Shown: one piece after another, positions 26,528 to 35,874 of the stretch | Layout of the letters: every line of letters starts with the position of its first letter | Position numbering within the stretch: position 1 is the first letter of the stretch | Assembly: GCF_900167075.1 (NCBI RefSeq) | Contig: NZ_FUWH01000002.1 | Location: 463,005-527,004, forward strand | DNA from: Sediminibacterium ginsengisoli | Lineage (GTDB): Bacteria; Bacteroidota; Bacteroidia; Chitinophagales; Chitinophagaceae | DNA: 64,000 bases | Direction: 5' to 3' | Position numbers and translations under genes: made by a program | The notes under the pieces: generated by a model | What the model was told of the DNA's origin: nothing | Seen by the model: only the letters and a program-made list of their open reading frames with translations | Database searches by the model: none

Positions 26528-29032
26528 TTATGCGTTTTGTTCTTTCCTTTTACCTGCAAAACTTGCGATCACAGCGCCGATCAGTCCCAGCCATACGATA
26601 ACAGAAGCGCCGATAGCTGCTTTCATGCTGGTATAGTAGGAGGATGGTCTGAATTCAAATATGATATCGTGTTCACCCGCAGGAAGAGCAAGACCGCGCA
26701 ACACATAGTTGGTTGCCACGATGGGCAGTTCTTTACCGTCGATGGTCGCTTTCCAGCCGCGATCGTAAAACACTTCGCTGAATACGGCGAACTGGTTAGT
26801 AGCCGCTTTATAATGGTACTGGATGTAATCGTTATCGTTTTTAACCAGCCTGATCCTGGCAGTTGAATCTGCAACCGGTAGTGCGCTGATGTCTTTGCGG
26901 TATTTTTCCTCAACAATCGCGGTGTCTTTCGCATTGAAATGGTTCAGCGCTTTCATGGCGTTGGCAGGTCCGTTCACAAAATGTACCTGTTTTACAAACC
27001 ATACAGGTCCGAGTGCATCCGGGTTGATCTGCAGCATGGGCTGTCCGTTCTGGTTATTCGGGAATATGAAATAACGCGTATTGAGCATGTTCAGTACCTG
27101 CATGTTCATCGGCTGCCTGCTGAGCTGGTATTCGATCAGGTCGTTATAAATGCTCAGTTTGGCAGGATGGTAACCACCGATCGATCTGTGGTGATAAGAA
27201 GTGATCGCGTCATTGAACGGTCCTTCCTGCGATGCAAGGTTAAATACCCTGGCATGGGTGGTATCCTTATTGATCTCAGCATCTATCGGTGTTGCCTTGA
27301 AATAGTTATCGTTCATGGCTTCCGCTTCCTGGTAATTGTTATCGTTCAGGTAGCGTCTGCCCACAGCCAGCAGATCGAAAGAACTGAGGGCCAGGAGCGC
27401 AATGGCTACATAGATCGCTTTTAATTTCTGTTTCAATGCCAGCCATAATAATGCAACCGATGCAGCGATCAGCAGGATGCTGCGTACCAGATCTGCACCG
27501 AACAAGGATTTGCGGTCTTCCCGCAGTGCACTATACAATGAATTGCCTTCCTGCTGGTTACCTCCCAGCATTTGTGTAAAGCTGGCTTTGATCTGCTCGT
27601 CCATTTTGCCGGTATAATCGAAAGAAAGATAAAGCAGTACCGCTACGATAATAAAACCTGCAGTCACGTATACTGTTTTCTTCAGCTTTGCCAGCGCAGC
27701 AGCTTTGTCTGTTTCTTCAAACAGGAATTTCTGCAACGCCATTACTCCCAGCAGCGGGAACAGCAATTGCGGAAGTACCAGGATAATGCTCGGTGCCCTG
27801 AATTTATTGTAAAGCGGCAGGTGATTGAAGAGGAAGCTGTTCAGCGACATAAAATTGCTGCCCCAGCTCATCAGTATGGCGATGATACAGGTAGCTAAAA
27901 TCCACCACCTGTGCCATGTTTTCAGATAAACCATGCCCAGCAGGAACAGGAAGCAGATCACAGCACCGAAATACACCGGTCCTGCGTTGCCAGGTTGTGA
28001 ACCCCAGTAGGTAGGCATGGATGCAGCAATCTGGGCTGCCTGTTCTTCCGGTGCGCCCTTTGCCATGATCGCTTTGGCAATATGCGAGCTGCCGGTGAGC
28101 TCATTACTGCTGCTGCCGCCATAAATGCCGGGTACCAGGAATGTATAGGTTTCTGCAACACCTACGCTGCCGTAATGGAATGCATAGTCGATCGGAAGAC
28201 CATCACTTTTTTTAACTGCCGCACCATTAGCTGCGGTGGTATCGAGGTTGGCAGTTCCGCCCCGCATGGTTGCTTTGGCATAATCTGCAGAAGTTGCAAT
28301 ATTGACCAAGCCGGTTGTTGCACCGGTAGCGGCCGCAACTGCTGCGATCGCAAAAGCAAGCAGCATGTGCTTGTATTCTTTTTGACGGATCCAGTGAATG
28401 GCAAAGGCAACGCTCATTACCACAGCCATCAGCACAAAATAATAAGCCACCTGCGGATGGTTCATCGCGATCATCATAGCGGTGAATAAAGCGGTAAGAG
28501 CTCCGCCCCACCAGTATTTGCGCTGGTAGATGAGCCATAACGCTCCCAGTAAGGCCGGGAGATAGCCCATCGCCTGCATTTTGGTATCGTGACCAACAGA
28601 TATAATAATAGGACTGTAAGTTGCATAAGCATAAGCCAGGCCGCCTAATATGCCGAGCCAGGGATTAACGCGGACGACCTGCGACAGGAAGTAAAACCCG
28701 ATACAAAGCAGGAAAAAATACCCGATTGGTTTAGGCAGGTACAACATGAAGAGCTGGTGAAAGAGGGCGGGCGACAAAGCATTGTCGGAACCGATCGCTA
28801 CCTGGTAACCGGGCATGCCGCTGAAAAGGTTATTGTTCCACAGCGGCCATTTGTTGTCATGGGTTTGCTGGTAGTTCACCATATCCTGTGCCATTCCTTT
28901 CCAGTGAATAACGTCGGTCTGGGCAAGGACTTTGCCTTCCAGGGCCGGTTTACAGTAAATAACGGCAACGATCACGAATACGGCCACAGCGATCACGTGT
29001 GGTAAAAGCGATTTCCATTGGAAGTTCTTCAT
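26528..29032 (-). CDS. YfhO-family polytopic membrane protein
   Basis: An 834-residue protein with roughly a dozen membrane helices. The N-terminal extracytoplasmic loop includes DVIHWKGMAQDMVNYQ and WPLWNNNLFSGMPGYQ, which are the family's most conserved segments (GT-C-like fold). A large soluble domain follows (about 560-800), with a final helix before the basic tail. YfhO proteins in Gram-positives glycosylate lipoteichoic acids; in Bacteroidota they are common but uncharacterised. It stands upstream of glycosyltransferase genes, which fits a transfer step on the outer membrane-leaflet side (inference). Confidence 0.88.
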   Translation of the reverse strand: MKNFQWKSLLPHVIAVAVFVIVAVIYCKPALEGKVLAQTDVIHWKGMAQDMVNYQQTHDNKWPLWNNNLFSGMPGYQVAIGSDNALSPALFHQLFMLYLPKPIGYFFLLCIGFYFLSQVVRVNPWLGILGGLAYAYATYSPIIISVGHDTKMQAMGYLPALLGALWLIYQRKYWWGGALTALFTAMMIAMNHPQVAYYFVLMAVVMSVAFAIHWIRQKEYKHMLLAFAIAAVAAATGATTGLVNIATSADYAKATMRGGTANLDTTAANGAAVKKSDGLPIDYAFHYGSVGVAETYTFLVPGIYGGSSSNELTGSSHIAKAIMAKGAPEEQAAQIAASMPTYWGSQPGNAGPVYFGAVICFLFLLGMVYLKTWHRWWILATCIIAILMSWGSNFMSLNSFLFNHLPLYNKFRAPSIILVLPQLLFPLLGVMALQKFLFEETDKAAALAKLKKTVYVTAGFIIVAVLLYLSFDYTGKMDEQIKASFTQMLGGNQQEGNSLYSALREDRKSLFGADLVRSILLIAASVALLWLALKQKLKAIYVAIALLALSSFDLLAVGRRYLNDNNYQEAEAMNDNYFKATPIDAEINKDTTHARVFNLASQEGPFNDAITSYHHRSIGGYHPAKLSIYNDLIEYQLSRQPMNMQVLNMLNTRYFIFPNNQNGQPMLQINPDALGPVWFVKQVHFVNGPANAMKALNHFNAKDTAIVEEKYRKDISALPVADSTARIRLVKNDNDYIQYHYKAATNQFAVFSEVFYDRGWKATIDGKELPIVATNYVLRGLALPAGEHDIIFEFRPSSYYTSMKAAIGASVIVWLGLIGAVIASFAGKRKEQNA

Positions 29033-29156
29033 GTAATCTGTTTATGCTTGTTCGCAAACCTACACGAAAAATTTTTGATATTTATCGCTTCCGGGGGCAA
29101 TTATATGCCCGGGGATTGTAATTTGTGGTGAGTCCGGCTGCTAAATCGTCGGTTTT

Positions 29157-29462
29157 ATGAAAGGCCTTTCATTTTTTTCACGTTTTGCTTTTATCTGTAA
29201 CCTTTTTTTCCTGGTCTGTGTGATCATACAGCGGATACATTTTGCCAATGGCAGCCCGGGTTTTGCAGGGCAGCAGGAGATCAGTGGTATTGTGATCGTG
29301 CTGGGCTGGTTCGTGTCGCCTTTCCTCAACCTGGGCGTAAATACCAGCTATGCCATCCTGCTCATTAACAGGAAGCCATTCAGGCTGCCCCGATGGCTGG
29401 CATTTGCGAACCTGTTTTTCCTCATACTTCAGTTCTTCATCTATTTTATATTGCCCGCATGA
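29157..29462 (+). CDS. Small membrane protein
   Basis: A 101-residue protein with three likely transmembrane helices (about 8-25, 42-65, 80-98). It is translationally coupled to the next gene through an ATGA overlap (29459-29462). Small proteins of this kind often precede queuosine-transporter genes in Bacteroidota, but its role is unknown. Confidence 0.7.
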   Translation: MKGLSFFSRFAFICNLFFLVCVIIQRIHFANGSPGFAGQQEISGIVIVLGWFVSPFLNLGVNTSYAILLINRKPFRLPRWLAFANLFFLILQFFIYFILPA

Positions 29463-30265
29463 TACAGCATATACTGAAAGACCGGCCCACGAAATTACTG
29501 CTTGGCATCACTGCCTTTTTCGTGGCAAATGCGCTGATCGCAGAATGCATCGGCGGAAAAATATTTTCGCTTGAAAAAATACTGGGTATTCCTCCGGCCA
29601 ATATTTCATTGTTTGGCGAAAAAGGCTTGTCCTATAATCTTACCTGTGGCGTGCTGCTCTGGCCGCTCGAGTTTATTGTGACTGATATTGTAAACGAATA
29701 TTACGGCCCCAAAGCGGTGAAACGGATCAGTTATACCGCAGTTGCGCTGATCTCTTATGCATTTGTGATGTTTTATGTGGCCATCCATATGGCGCCCGCA
29801 GATTTCTGGATCGGGTCTGGTAAGCAAGACGGGATCCCGGATATGCAAAATGCGTTCGGCGGGATATTCGGCCAGGGTATGTGGATCATTTTCGGCAGCC
29901 TGGTGGCATTTCTGGTAAGCCAGATCGTGGATGTGACCGTCTTTCACCGCATCAAAAAAAGAACCGGGGAGAAATGGATCTGGTTGCGTGCAACGGGATC
30001 AACAATGGTATCACAGCTCGTGGATAGTTTTATCGTGCTGTTTATCGCTTTCAAGATCGGGAAGGACTGGAGCTGGCAGCTCGTACTGGCCATCTGCGTG
30101 GTGAACTACACCTATAAGTTTATCATGGCCATCATCCTCACACCACTGATCTATCTTGTAGAAAAAAGGATTGAAAAATATGTTGGCCCTGCAAAAGCCC
30201 GTCAGATGAAGCGTGCGGCGATGGGTGAGGAGGGAGAAATGATGAATATTCCGGCTGCGGGTTAA
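29459..30265 (+). CDS. Queuosine precursor transporter (YhhQ/VUT family)
   Basis: A 268-residue integral membrane protein. PLEFIVTDIVNEYYGPKAVKRI is the best-known family block. FGSLVAFLVSQIVDVTVFHRIKKRTG and WLRATGSTMVSQLVDSF are the other two conserved stretches. Family members import preQ0/preQ1 for tRNA wobble modification. The start at 29459 (ATGA overlap) is chosen over an earlier in-frame ATG (29393) inside the small upstream gene. Its stop overlaps the convergent Nudix stop by four bases. Confidence 0.9.
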   Translation: MIQHILKDRPTKLLLGITAFFVANALIAECIGGKIFSLEKILGIPPANISLFGEKGLSYNLTCGVLLWPLEFIVTDIVNEYYGPKAVKRISYTAVALISYAFVMFYVAIHMAPADFWIGSGKQDGIPDMQNAFGGIFGQGMWIIFGSLVAFLVSQIVDVTVFHRIKKRTGEKWIWLRATGSTMVSQLVDSFIVLFIAFKIGKDWSWQLVLAICVVNYTYKFIMAIILTPLIYLVEKRIEKYVGPAKARQMKRAAMGEEGEMMNIPAAG

Positions 30266-30726
30266 CGGCCCGTTTCGTTTTTGAGCATACGCATGACCAC
30301 TTTGTCGATAGGTAAAGTCATGACCTCTTCGCGGATCTCCTGCCAGGGAATCCACCTGAATAAGAGGCTTTCTTCATCGGGATTGCTGACCTGTCCGGGC
30401 GTGAATGCAAAAGGAGTTGTTGCTGCGGGCAGGTTCATTGGTTCTGCTACATGAACATAATAATAGATGGATATGATCTGGTCGCGGTGATTGAATGCTG
30501 AAACCTGGTAAAAATCGGTTGTGTAAAGATGATTCCCCACTTCTATGTTAAGCCCTGTTTCTTCCATGAATTCACGTTTCAGACAATCACGGGTGCCTTC
30601 GCCGGGCTCAAGTCCGCCACCAGGTAATTTCGTGTAGGAATTCCCTTTGATGAGCTCATCCGACACCAATAGTTGCCGTTCACTGTTCAGCAAGACACCA
30701 TAGACGCGTACATTGAAACAGGCCAT
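30262..30726 (-). CDS. Nudix hydrolase
   Basis: A 154-residue hydrolase of nucleoside-diphosphate-linked compounds. The Nudix box is complete: Gly-x5-Glu-x7-Arg-Glu-Phe-x-Glu-Glu-x-Gly-Leu (GLEPGE ... REFMEETGL). The ATG at 30726 is one base after the CorA stop, so the two are likely co-translated. The extra N-terminal residues of a longer in-frame TTG start lie inside corA. Substrate unknown. Confidence 0.88.
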   Translation of the reverse strand: MACFNVRVYGVLLNSERQLLVSDELIKGNSYTKLPGGGLEPGEGTRDCLKREFMEETGLNIEVGNHLYTTDFYQVSAFNHRDQIISIYYYVHVAEPMNLPAATTPFAFTPGQVSNPDEESLLFRWIPWQEIREEVMTLPIDKVVMRMLKNETGR

Positions 30727-30727
30727 A

Positions 30728-31669
30728 TCAGAACCATTTCTTTTTTGCAAAATACCAGCTGATCACTACTGCAAGTACAATCGACAGGGCAATGGGAACA
30801 TAGAACGCATGCGGTGAATTGGCAAAAGGAATATCCACTACGTTCATACCGTACAGGCTGGCTACCATAACCGGCAATGAAAGAATAATGGTGATGGATG
30901 TAAGCCGCTTCATCACATTGTTCAGGTTATTGCTGATAATGCTGGCAAAAGCATCGAGGGTACTGGTGAGGATATTGGTATAGATATTCGCCATTTCAAG
31001 CGCCTGGCTGGTATCTACGATGAGGTCATTCAGGAATTCTCTTTCTTCTTCATTCAATGCCAGGAAGTTGGTGCGCTCGAGTTTCATCATCAGCATTTCA
31101 TTGCTGCGGAGTGCGGTAACAAAATACACCAGGCTTTTCTGGATCCGCATCAGGTTCAGCAGATCCTTGTTGCTGTTGCTTTCGTACAGGCTTGTCTCGT
31201 ACTGGTTGCGGCGATGGTTGATCTCTTTCAGGAACTCCATGAAATTCTGTACCACTTTTTCAAACACTTTCAGGATCATCATATTCTGTTTATCAGGATG
31301 ACGTTTCTGAAATGAATTAAGGAATTTCTTGATGGCGCCGTTATCGAAGGAGTTCACCGTTACGATCTGGTTCTGCGTAAGAATGATACAGATCGGGATC
31401 GTGATATAGAACGCGTCGCTGTCGTTGAATGAATTGTTCTCTGTAGGTGTTTTGATAACAACGAACTTGACATTGTCTTCCAGTTCATAACGCGGCCGTT
31501 CATCTATATCGAGTGAATCGCGGAGAAATTCAATGGGGATATCAAGGCGTTCTCCCAACTCCATGAATTCTTCTTCCTTGAAGGGCGGCACCAGGTTCAC
31601 CCAGATGCCAGGTTCGGGCTTGTGGATCTCTACTGTCTGCCCTTTGATATTTTTAAAATACTGGATCAT
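30728..31669 (-). CDS. corA: CorA-family magnesium/divalent cation channel
   Basis: A 313-residue protein with a large cytoplasmic alpha/beta domain and two C-terminal helices. The universal YGMN motif at the end of TM1 (ASLYGMNVVDIPF) forms the selectivity filter of pentameric CorA channels. The short, basic C terminus (FAKKKWF) is family typical. It is in a minus-strand series phosphorylase-dapF-corA-nudix. Confidence 0.93.
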   Translation of the reverse strand: MIQYFKNIKGQTVEIHKPEPGIWVNLVPPFKEEEFMELGERLDIPIEFLRDSLDIDERPRYELEDNVKFVVIKTPTENNSFNDSDAFYITIPICIILTQNQIVTVNSFDNGAIKKFLNSFQKRHPDKQNMMILKVFEKVVQNFMEFLKEINHRRNQYETSLYESNSNKDLLNLMRIQKSLVYFVTALRSNEMLMMKLERTNFLALNEEEREFLNDLIVDTSQALEMANIYTNILTSTLDAFASIISNNLNNVMKRLTSITIILSLPVMVASLYGMNVVDIPFANSPHAFYVPIALSIVLAVVISWYFAKKKWF

Positions 31670-31709
31670 GGGTTAGTTTGGTATAAATATCTGTAAAACG
31701 GGGAAATGA

Positions 31710-32486
31710 TCAGCTGTTTATTTCGCCTTTGAATACAAATGTAGCCGGACCGCAGAGCCATATGTTACGGAAACTGCTTTCCCCGGTTTTGTCAAATTCC
31801 ACCGCCAGGTGCCCGCCTTTTGTTTTTACCTCCACACGGTTGAAGCCGTTGTCGTTATGGGCAAAAACGAGTGCTGATGCCGTTACGCCTGTGCCGCAGC
31901 TGTAGGTTTCGTCTTCCACGCCGCGTTCGTAAGTCCGTACAATGATCCTGTTATTGTCGTTCTCAACAAAATTCACATTGATTCCCGCCGATTCAAATTC
32001 CCTGTTGTAGCGTATGGCGCGGCCTTCTTTATAAACATCGAGGGCCATCACATCCGTTACCGGTTTTATATAATGCGGTGATCCTGTATTCAGCACCGCA
32101 TCTCCGCGGCGGTCTTCGATATCGTCCACGTCTTTCATTTTCAGCCTGATCCAGCCATGATCTGCCAGCTCTGCCTCGTGCTCGCCATCTACAGCCATAA
32201 AGCGATACCGGGAACAATGAATGCCCATCTCATAGGCAAAACGGGTGAGGCAACGGCCGCCATTGCCGCACATACTGCTTGGCCTGCCATCCGAATTGTA
32301 ATAGATCATTTCAAAATCATAACCTGGCAGTGTGTTGAGCAGCATGAGCCCGTCGGCTCCGATGCCGAAGCGCCTGTCGCAGAGATGTTTTACCTGTTCT
32401 TCGGTGAGGGAAATATTTCCGTCCCTGTTATCCATAATGATGAAATCATTACCGGTGCCCTGGTATTTGTAGAAAGTATATGTCAT
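31710..32486 (-). CDS. dapF: Diaminopimelate epimerase
   Basis: A 258-residue enzyme converting LL- to meso-diaminopimelate for lysine and peptidoglycan. The two catalytic cysteines stand in SMCGNGGRC and TYSCGTGVTAS. The start FYKYQGTGNDFI is characteristic. It follows the nucleoside phosphorylase gene by 20 bp and precedes corA by 40 bp. Confidence 0.96.
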   Translation of the reverse strand: MTYTFYKYQGTGNDFIIMDNRDGNISLTEEQVKHLCDRRFGIGADGLMLLNTLPGYDFEMIYYNSDGRPSSMCGNGGRCLTRFAYEMGIHCSRYRFMAVDGEHEAELADHGWIRLKMKDVDDIEDRRGDAVLNTGSPHYIKPVTDVMALDVYKEGRAIRYNREFESAGINVNFVENDNNRIIVRTYERGVEDETYSCGTGVTASALVFAHNDNGFNRVEVKTKGGHLAVEFDKTGESSFRNIWLCGPATFVFKGEINS

Positions 32487-32506
32487 GTTCTCGGGAGCAG
32501 TTTGTA

Positions 32507-33385
32507 TTAAATGGATGCTATGGTCGATAATGCTTTTTGGATCAGTTGTTCTACAGCCGCAGCGCCGTCTTTGCTGAATTCTTTACGTACCCGGTTGGCT
32601 ACGATCGCGTTCAGGCTGAGACAATGATGTCCGAGCAGTTTACCGATACCATAGATGCCGCTTGTTTCCATTTCGAAGTTCGTGATCCTGTGATTGCCGT
32701 AACGGAACCCGGTCAGCTTATCGATCAGGTCAGGATGGGTAAGCGGTAAACGCAATACACGCCCTTGTGGCCCGTAGAAACCAGGACAGGTTACGGTAAT
32801 GCCATGATGGAATCCTTCCACAAAATGCTTGAGCACGGATGCACCGGCTGAAGCGATATAGGGCGCCGCAAAAGAGCCGCTGCTCAATTGCGTATGGTTG
32901 GCGAATTCTTTCAGGATAAACTGTTCTTCATCATTATTATCCTGCCGGTAAAAATTGAGCAGGTTATCGATGCCCAGCCCGTGTGTGCTGGCTACAAAGC
33001 TGTCAACCGGGATATCCTCCTGCAGAGATCCGGACGTGCCTACCCTGATAATAGACAGATGTGTCAGTTCCGGTTTGATCATCCGGGTTTCAAAATCGAT
33101 GTTCACCAGGGCATCCAGTTCATTCAGAACAATATCGATATTATCGGTACCGATACCTGTGGAAACAACAGAAATGCGTTTATTGCCTATAAAACCGGTA
33201 TGTGTTACAAACTCGCGGTGCTGGTATTTACCCTCCACGCGGTCAAAATGTTTACTCACAGCTGCCACACGGTCGGGGTCTCCCACGGTAATGATGGTAG
33301 TGGCCAGTTCTTCGGGTCTTACATCGAGGTGGTATACGGCGCCGCGACTGTTGATGATCAATTCACTTTCTGCGATCCTGTTCAT
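32507..33385 (-). CDS. Nucleoside phosphorylase (uridine-phosphorylase-like)
   Basis: A 292-residue PNP/UDP-superfamily enzyme. TVGDPDRVAAV binds phosphate; GTDNIDIVLNEL, RVGTSGSLQEDIPV and NFEMETSGIYGIG complete the site, the last holding the ribose-binding MET-type motif. It probably salvages uridine or related nucleosides. In a futalosine-pathway organism a nucleosidase of this superfamily (MqnB) is also required, but the uridine-phosphorylase-like pattern makes that less likely. Confidence 0.85.
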   Translation of the reverse strand: MNRIAESELIINSRGAVYHLDVRPEELATTIITVGDPDRVAAVSKHFDRVEGKYQHREFVTHTGFIGNKRISVVSTGIGTDNIDIVLNELDALVNIDFETRMIKPELTHLSIIRVGTSGSLQEDIPVDSFVASTHGLGIDNLLNFYRQDNNDEEQFILKEFANHTQLSSGSFAAPYIASAGASVLKHFVEGFHHGITVTCPGFYGPQGRVLRLPLTHPDLIDKLTGFRYGNHRITNFEMETSGIYGIGKLLGHHCLSLNAIVANRVRKEFSKDGAAAVEQLIQKALSTIASI

Positions 33386-33454
33386 AATTACAAGGGTTAG
33401 GAAGCAAATTTCGGCTTTTTCTATTTTAGAATTTTAAAATTCCCCTGATTCCTT

Positions 33455-33462
33455 TATTTTCG
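33455..33462 (+). promoter_or_regulatory. Putative -7 element TATTTTCG before tRNA-Cys
   Basis: One mismatch to TAnnTTTG, 18 bp before the mature tRNA start. A perfect 14-bp palindrome (GAATTTTAAAATTC, 33429-33442) lies where the -33 region and the divergent phosphorylase promoter would be. Confidence 0.45.
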
Positions 33463-33480
33463 CAGCCGGATTTCACAAAA

Positions 33481-33551
33481 GGTCCTGTGGCCGAGTGGCT
33501 AGGCAGAGCTCTGCAAAAGCTTCTACAGCGGTTCGAATCCGCTCGGGACCT
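33481..33551 (+). tRNA. tRNA-Cys (anticodon GCA)
   Basis: A complete 71-nt cloverleaf. The seven-pair acceptor stem (33481-33487 with 33544-33550) has one G-U pair. The anticodon loop CTGCAAA holds GCA at 33513-33515, and the T-arm AGCGG-TTCGAAT-CCGCT is perfect. The discriminator base is T at 33551, as expected for a cysteine tRNA. CCA is not encoded. Confidence 0.96.
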
Positions 33552-33554
33552 CGG

Positions 33555-33587
33555 AAAAGGGTTTTCACGAAAGTGGGAGCCCTTTTT
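33555..33587 (+). terminator. Rho-independent terminator of tRNA-Cys
   Basis: A 14-pair stem with several G-U pairs (33555-33568 with 33573-33586), GAAA tetraloop, ending in TTTTT. Confidence 0.85.
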
Positions 33588-33629
33588 GGTTACATATCCC
33601 GTACATTCAATACCTGACCATGACGACTA

Positions 33630-34268
33630 TTATGACATACTGCCTGTATTGCCGGCGGTCTTGTCTATTTGGGGATTATATCCTGCCTTAAATGCATTAA
33701 CAATAGAGTGCGGTGTCAATACTTCAACGGGTTCCTCTGGGAAGGCATTCTCTGACCTGTCATACCCATATGGTGTCCAGTGATAAAGCCTGCTTTCTGA
33801 AAGAAGATAAGATTCATCATTATTATTAATGAATGTCCCGTCTGGCAAATTTTTGATCTGTTCGGTATAGGTTGTTTTTATGCGGTTGCTGCCAATGCGT
33901 TCGGCATGAATAATGTCATCAATTGATTTAATGGACGTTTTCATGTCAAAACTGTATTGTGGGTTGCCCTGTATCCAACATTGCTTAAACCGTATATGGT
34001 CCTTATACCTGCATTGAAAACAAGGTCTGTGTCCGGCGGAGAATGCTGTTGCTTCATCAAGAAAGAAAAGTTCGGTCCATAGGCCGGGCTGCATTATTTC
34101 ACGATGCCTGCCTCTGAACTCCAGCATACATATGATCCATGCTTTGATGGTGAATGGTCTTACTATTTCTTTATCCTCGTTATGTATTACCCCGCGATTG
34201 CCAAGCCATGCGCCACGGGCTGCGGTTCTGATAATAGAACCATTGGGGGAAACTCGGTTTTGCAGCAT
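33630..34268 (-). CDS. Conserved hypothetical protein with HRPCxxC motif
   Basis: A 212-residue soluble protein resembling a Bacteroidota/Proteobacteria family known only as hypothetical. The centre carries ATAFSAGHRPCFQCRYKDH. Its His, two closely spaced Cys and following acidic/His residues could form a metal site. RIGSNRIKTTY, NLPDGTFINN and SIVNAFKAGYNPQI are other conserved-looking blocks. No enzyme family is recognised. It stands alone between tRNA-Cys and an IS3-like remnant. Confidence 0.7.
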   Translation of the reverse strand: MLQNRVSPNGSIIRTAARGAWLGNRGVIHNEDKEIVRPFTIKAWIICMLEFRGRHREIMQPGLWTELFFLDEATAFSAGHRPCFQCRYKDHIRFKQCWIQGNPQYSFDMKTSIKSIDDIIHAERIGSNRIKTTYTEQIKNLPDGTFINNNDESYLLSESRLYHWTPYGYDRSENAFPEEPVEVLTPHSIVNAFKAGYNPQIDKTAGNTGSMS

Positions 34269-34348
34269 CTTAAACCTGGTTGAATTATTTTATTCCGATA
34301 TCGGAGTGTGAATCTTGTTCTGTAAAGATCATTGTGCTCACTTGTAAG

Positions 34349-34456
34349 TGTCCCTGAAATCCGGACAGTTTAAAAAGTGAAACGGCACTTAAATTTAACT
34401 GTCAATATGAGGAATTCAAAATTTACTGTGACGCAGATTGTCAAGGATGTAAAAGA
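34349..34456 (+). pseudogene. Remnant of an IS3-family insertion sequence (left end and orfA start)
   Basis: TGTCC (34349) and GGACA (34363-34367) form an IS-end-like inverted pair. An ATG at 34407 follows, with about 18 codons reading like the start of IS3 OrfA (MRNSKFTVTQIVKDVKD). The similarity then fades and the frame runs into the ClC gene. No second end, OrfB or target duplication was found. It is interpreted as a decayed IS scar. Confidence 0.45.
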
Positions 34457-34470
34457 TCACTTTAACCCCA

Positions 34471-35874
34471 TCAGTTTTGGATATTTGTTTCAGCAGGTTT
34501 TGCATCCGTATTATCCTGGTTCCTGGTATCAGGTTCCAGGTGAATCTCCCTGACATATTGATCCTTTAATCTGTCGTAAAACGAATGCCGGCTTACTGCC
34601 TGGGCAATCATGTTGGAAAGAAGCGCCGTTGCCATTATATAAAAGATCACATTATGGCTGTTGGTCATTTCCAGGACCAATATCGAAGAAGTAAAGGGAC
34701 TGCGTGTGATTGCAGTAAGGAAACCGGTCATGCCGCATAAAATAACCAGGTTTGCCTGTGATGCGGTAAGATTGAAGAAACCGCCAAAAACGGCGCCGAT
34801 AGATGCCCCTGCGCTTAGAGAAGGAGCGAAGATACCACCTGCGCCGCCGGCAACAAACGATACCACTGATCCGCCCATTCTCAAAAGGGGAACGTACCAG
34901 GCCAGGTATTTTTCATCAGTAAAGAGGGTGGAAACCATAATTTCTTTTCCTGACCCCATCATTTTAAAATCTATCAGCACGGCAAGTGCAGCAATGATTA
35001 ATCCACATAGTACCACAAAAAATACTTTTACCAGCATTTTCCTGAGCAGTTTTTTCCTGTTCAGAATGTACAATATCAGCTCACACATACAGCTGCCGGC
35101 AAAACCCGTTATAACCGCCAGCGGGATAACAAGCAGCATGATCCATGCGGGAAGGGCGTCGAGATGCGGATAACCGAGATAGAGGTAAGGGCCCAGGAAG
35201 TTCAGTGCGGTAAGCCCTGCAATGATAACGCCGGTAAGCAAGGCGGATTTGAAAAAGCTGAAATGCGTTTTCGTTAATTCTTCAATCGCAAATACAATTC
35301 CTCCGAGAGGTGTATTGAAAGCTGCTGCAAGACCCGCTGCTGCACCTGTAACGATCATATTACGTTTGGAGATTTTCGGGTACCACGCTGGCAAAAGATC
35401 ATTTATTTTTTTAAAGATCGAAGCGGAGATCTGGATAGTTGGTCCTTCACGGCCAATAACCCCGCCTCCGAATACCATTGTAAGACTTGAGATGATTTTT
35501 ACAATGATGATACGGAGACTGAGTAATTTGTTCACCTTGTAGCTATGCTTCGGGTTTGACAGCTCTATCGCTGCGCTTACCTGCGGAATGCCGCTTCCCC
35601 TGGCATAAGGAGCGTATTTGTTAACCAGCCACCATGACATTAAAAAACAAAGCGGCGTGACGATAAAGAACAGCCATGAAGCTTTGTGAAAAATGTAAAA
35701 GGTTCCGGCCTCGGCCCAGGAGAAAAGCTTTGCATATAATACTGCGATGCAACCCGAAAGAAAAGCGCCACTCCAAAAAGGCAGGGCATTGAGAATATTA
35801 TTTTTCAAACGTTCATTGGAGACCTGGTCAAATTTTGATTTAAGGATCTTTCTCAGTCTGAAAAATATATTCAT
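34471..35874 (-). CDS. ClC-family chloride channel/antiporter
   Basis: A 467-residue ClC protein. GSGIPQ, GREGPTIQ (with the gating Glu) and a GGIFAPSL-type loop supply the anion path. AIEELTKTHF has the second, intracellular proton-path Glu, so Cl-/H+ exchange is more likely than a passive channel. There is no C-terminal CBS pair. The ATG at 35874 (MNIFFRLRKIL) gives a normal family start; the longer open frame upstream to 36042 has no family match. Confidence 0.9.
   Translation of the reverse strand: MNIFFRLRKILKSKFDQVSNERLKNNILNALPFWSGAFLSGCIAVLYAKLFSWAEAGTFYIFHKASWLFFIVTPLCFLMSWWLVNKYAPYARGSGIPQVSAAIELSNPKHSYKVNKLLSLRIIIVKIISSLTMVFGGGVIGREGPTIQISASIFKKINDLLPAWYPKISKRNMIVTGAAAGLAAAFNTPLGGIVFAIEELTKTHFSFFKSALLTGVIIAGLTALNFLGPYLYLGYPHLDALPAWIMLLVIPLAVITGFAGSCMCELILYILNRKKLLRKMLVKVFFVVLCGLIIAALAVLIDFKMMGSGKEIMVSTLFTDEKYLAWYVPLLRMGGSVVSFVAGGAGGIFAPSLSAGASIGAVFGGFFNLTASQANLVILCGMTGFLTAITRSPFTSSILVLEMTNSHNVIFYIMATALLSNMIAQAVSRHSFYDRLKDQYVREIHLEPDTRNQDNTDAKPAETNIQN

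Noticed and set aside
33481-34460. Genomic island integrated at tRNA-Cys
   Set aside because: No integrase, no repeat of the tRNA 3' end and ordinary base composition; only one IS-like scar.
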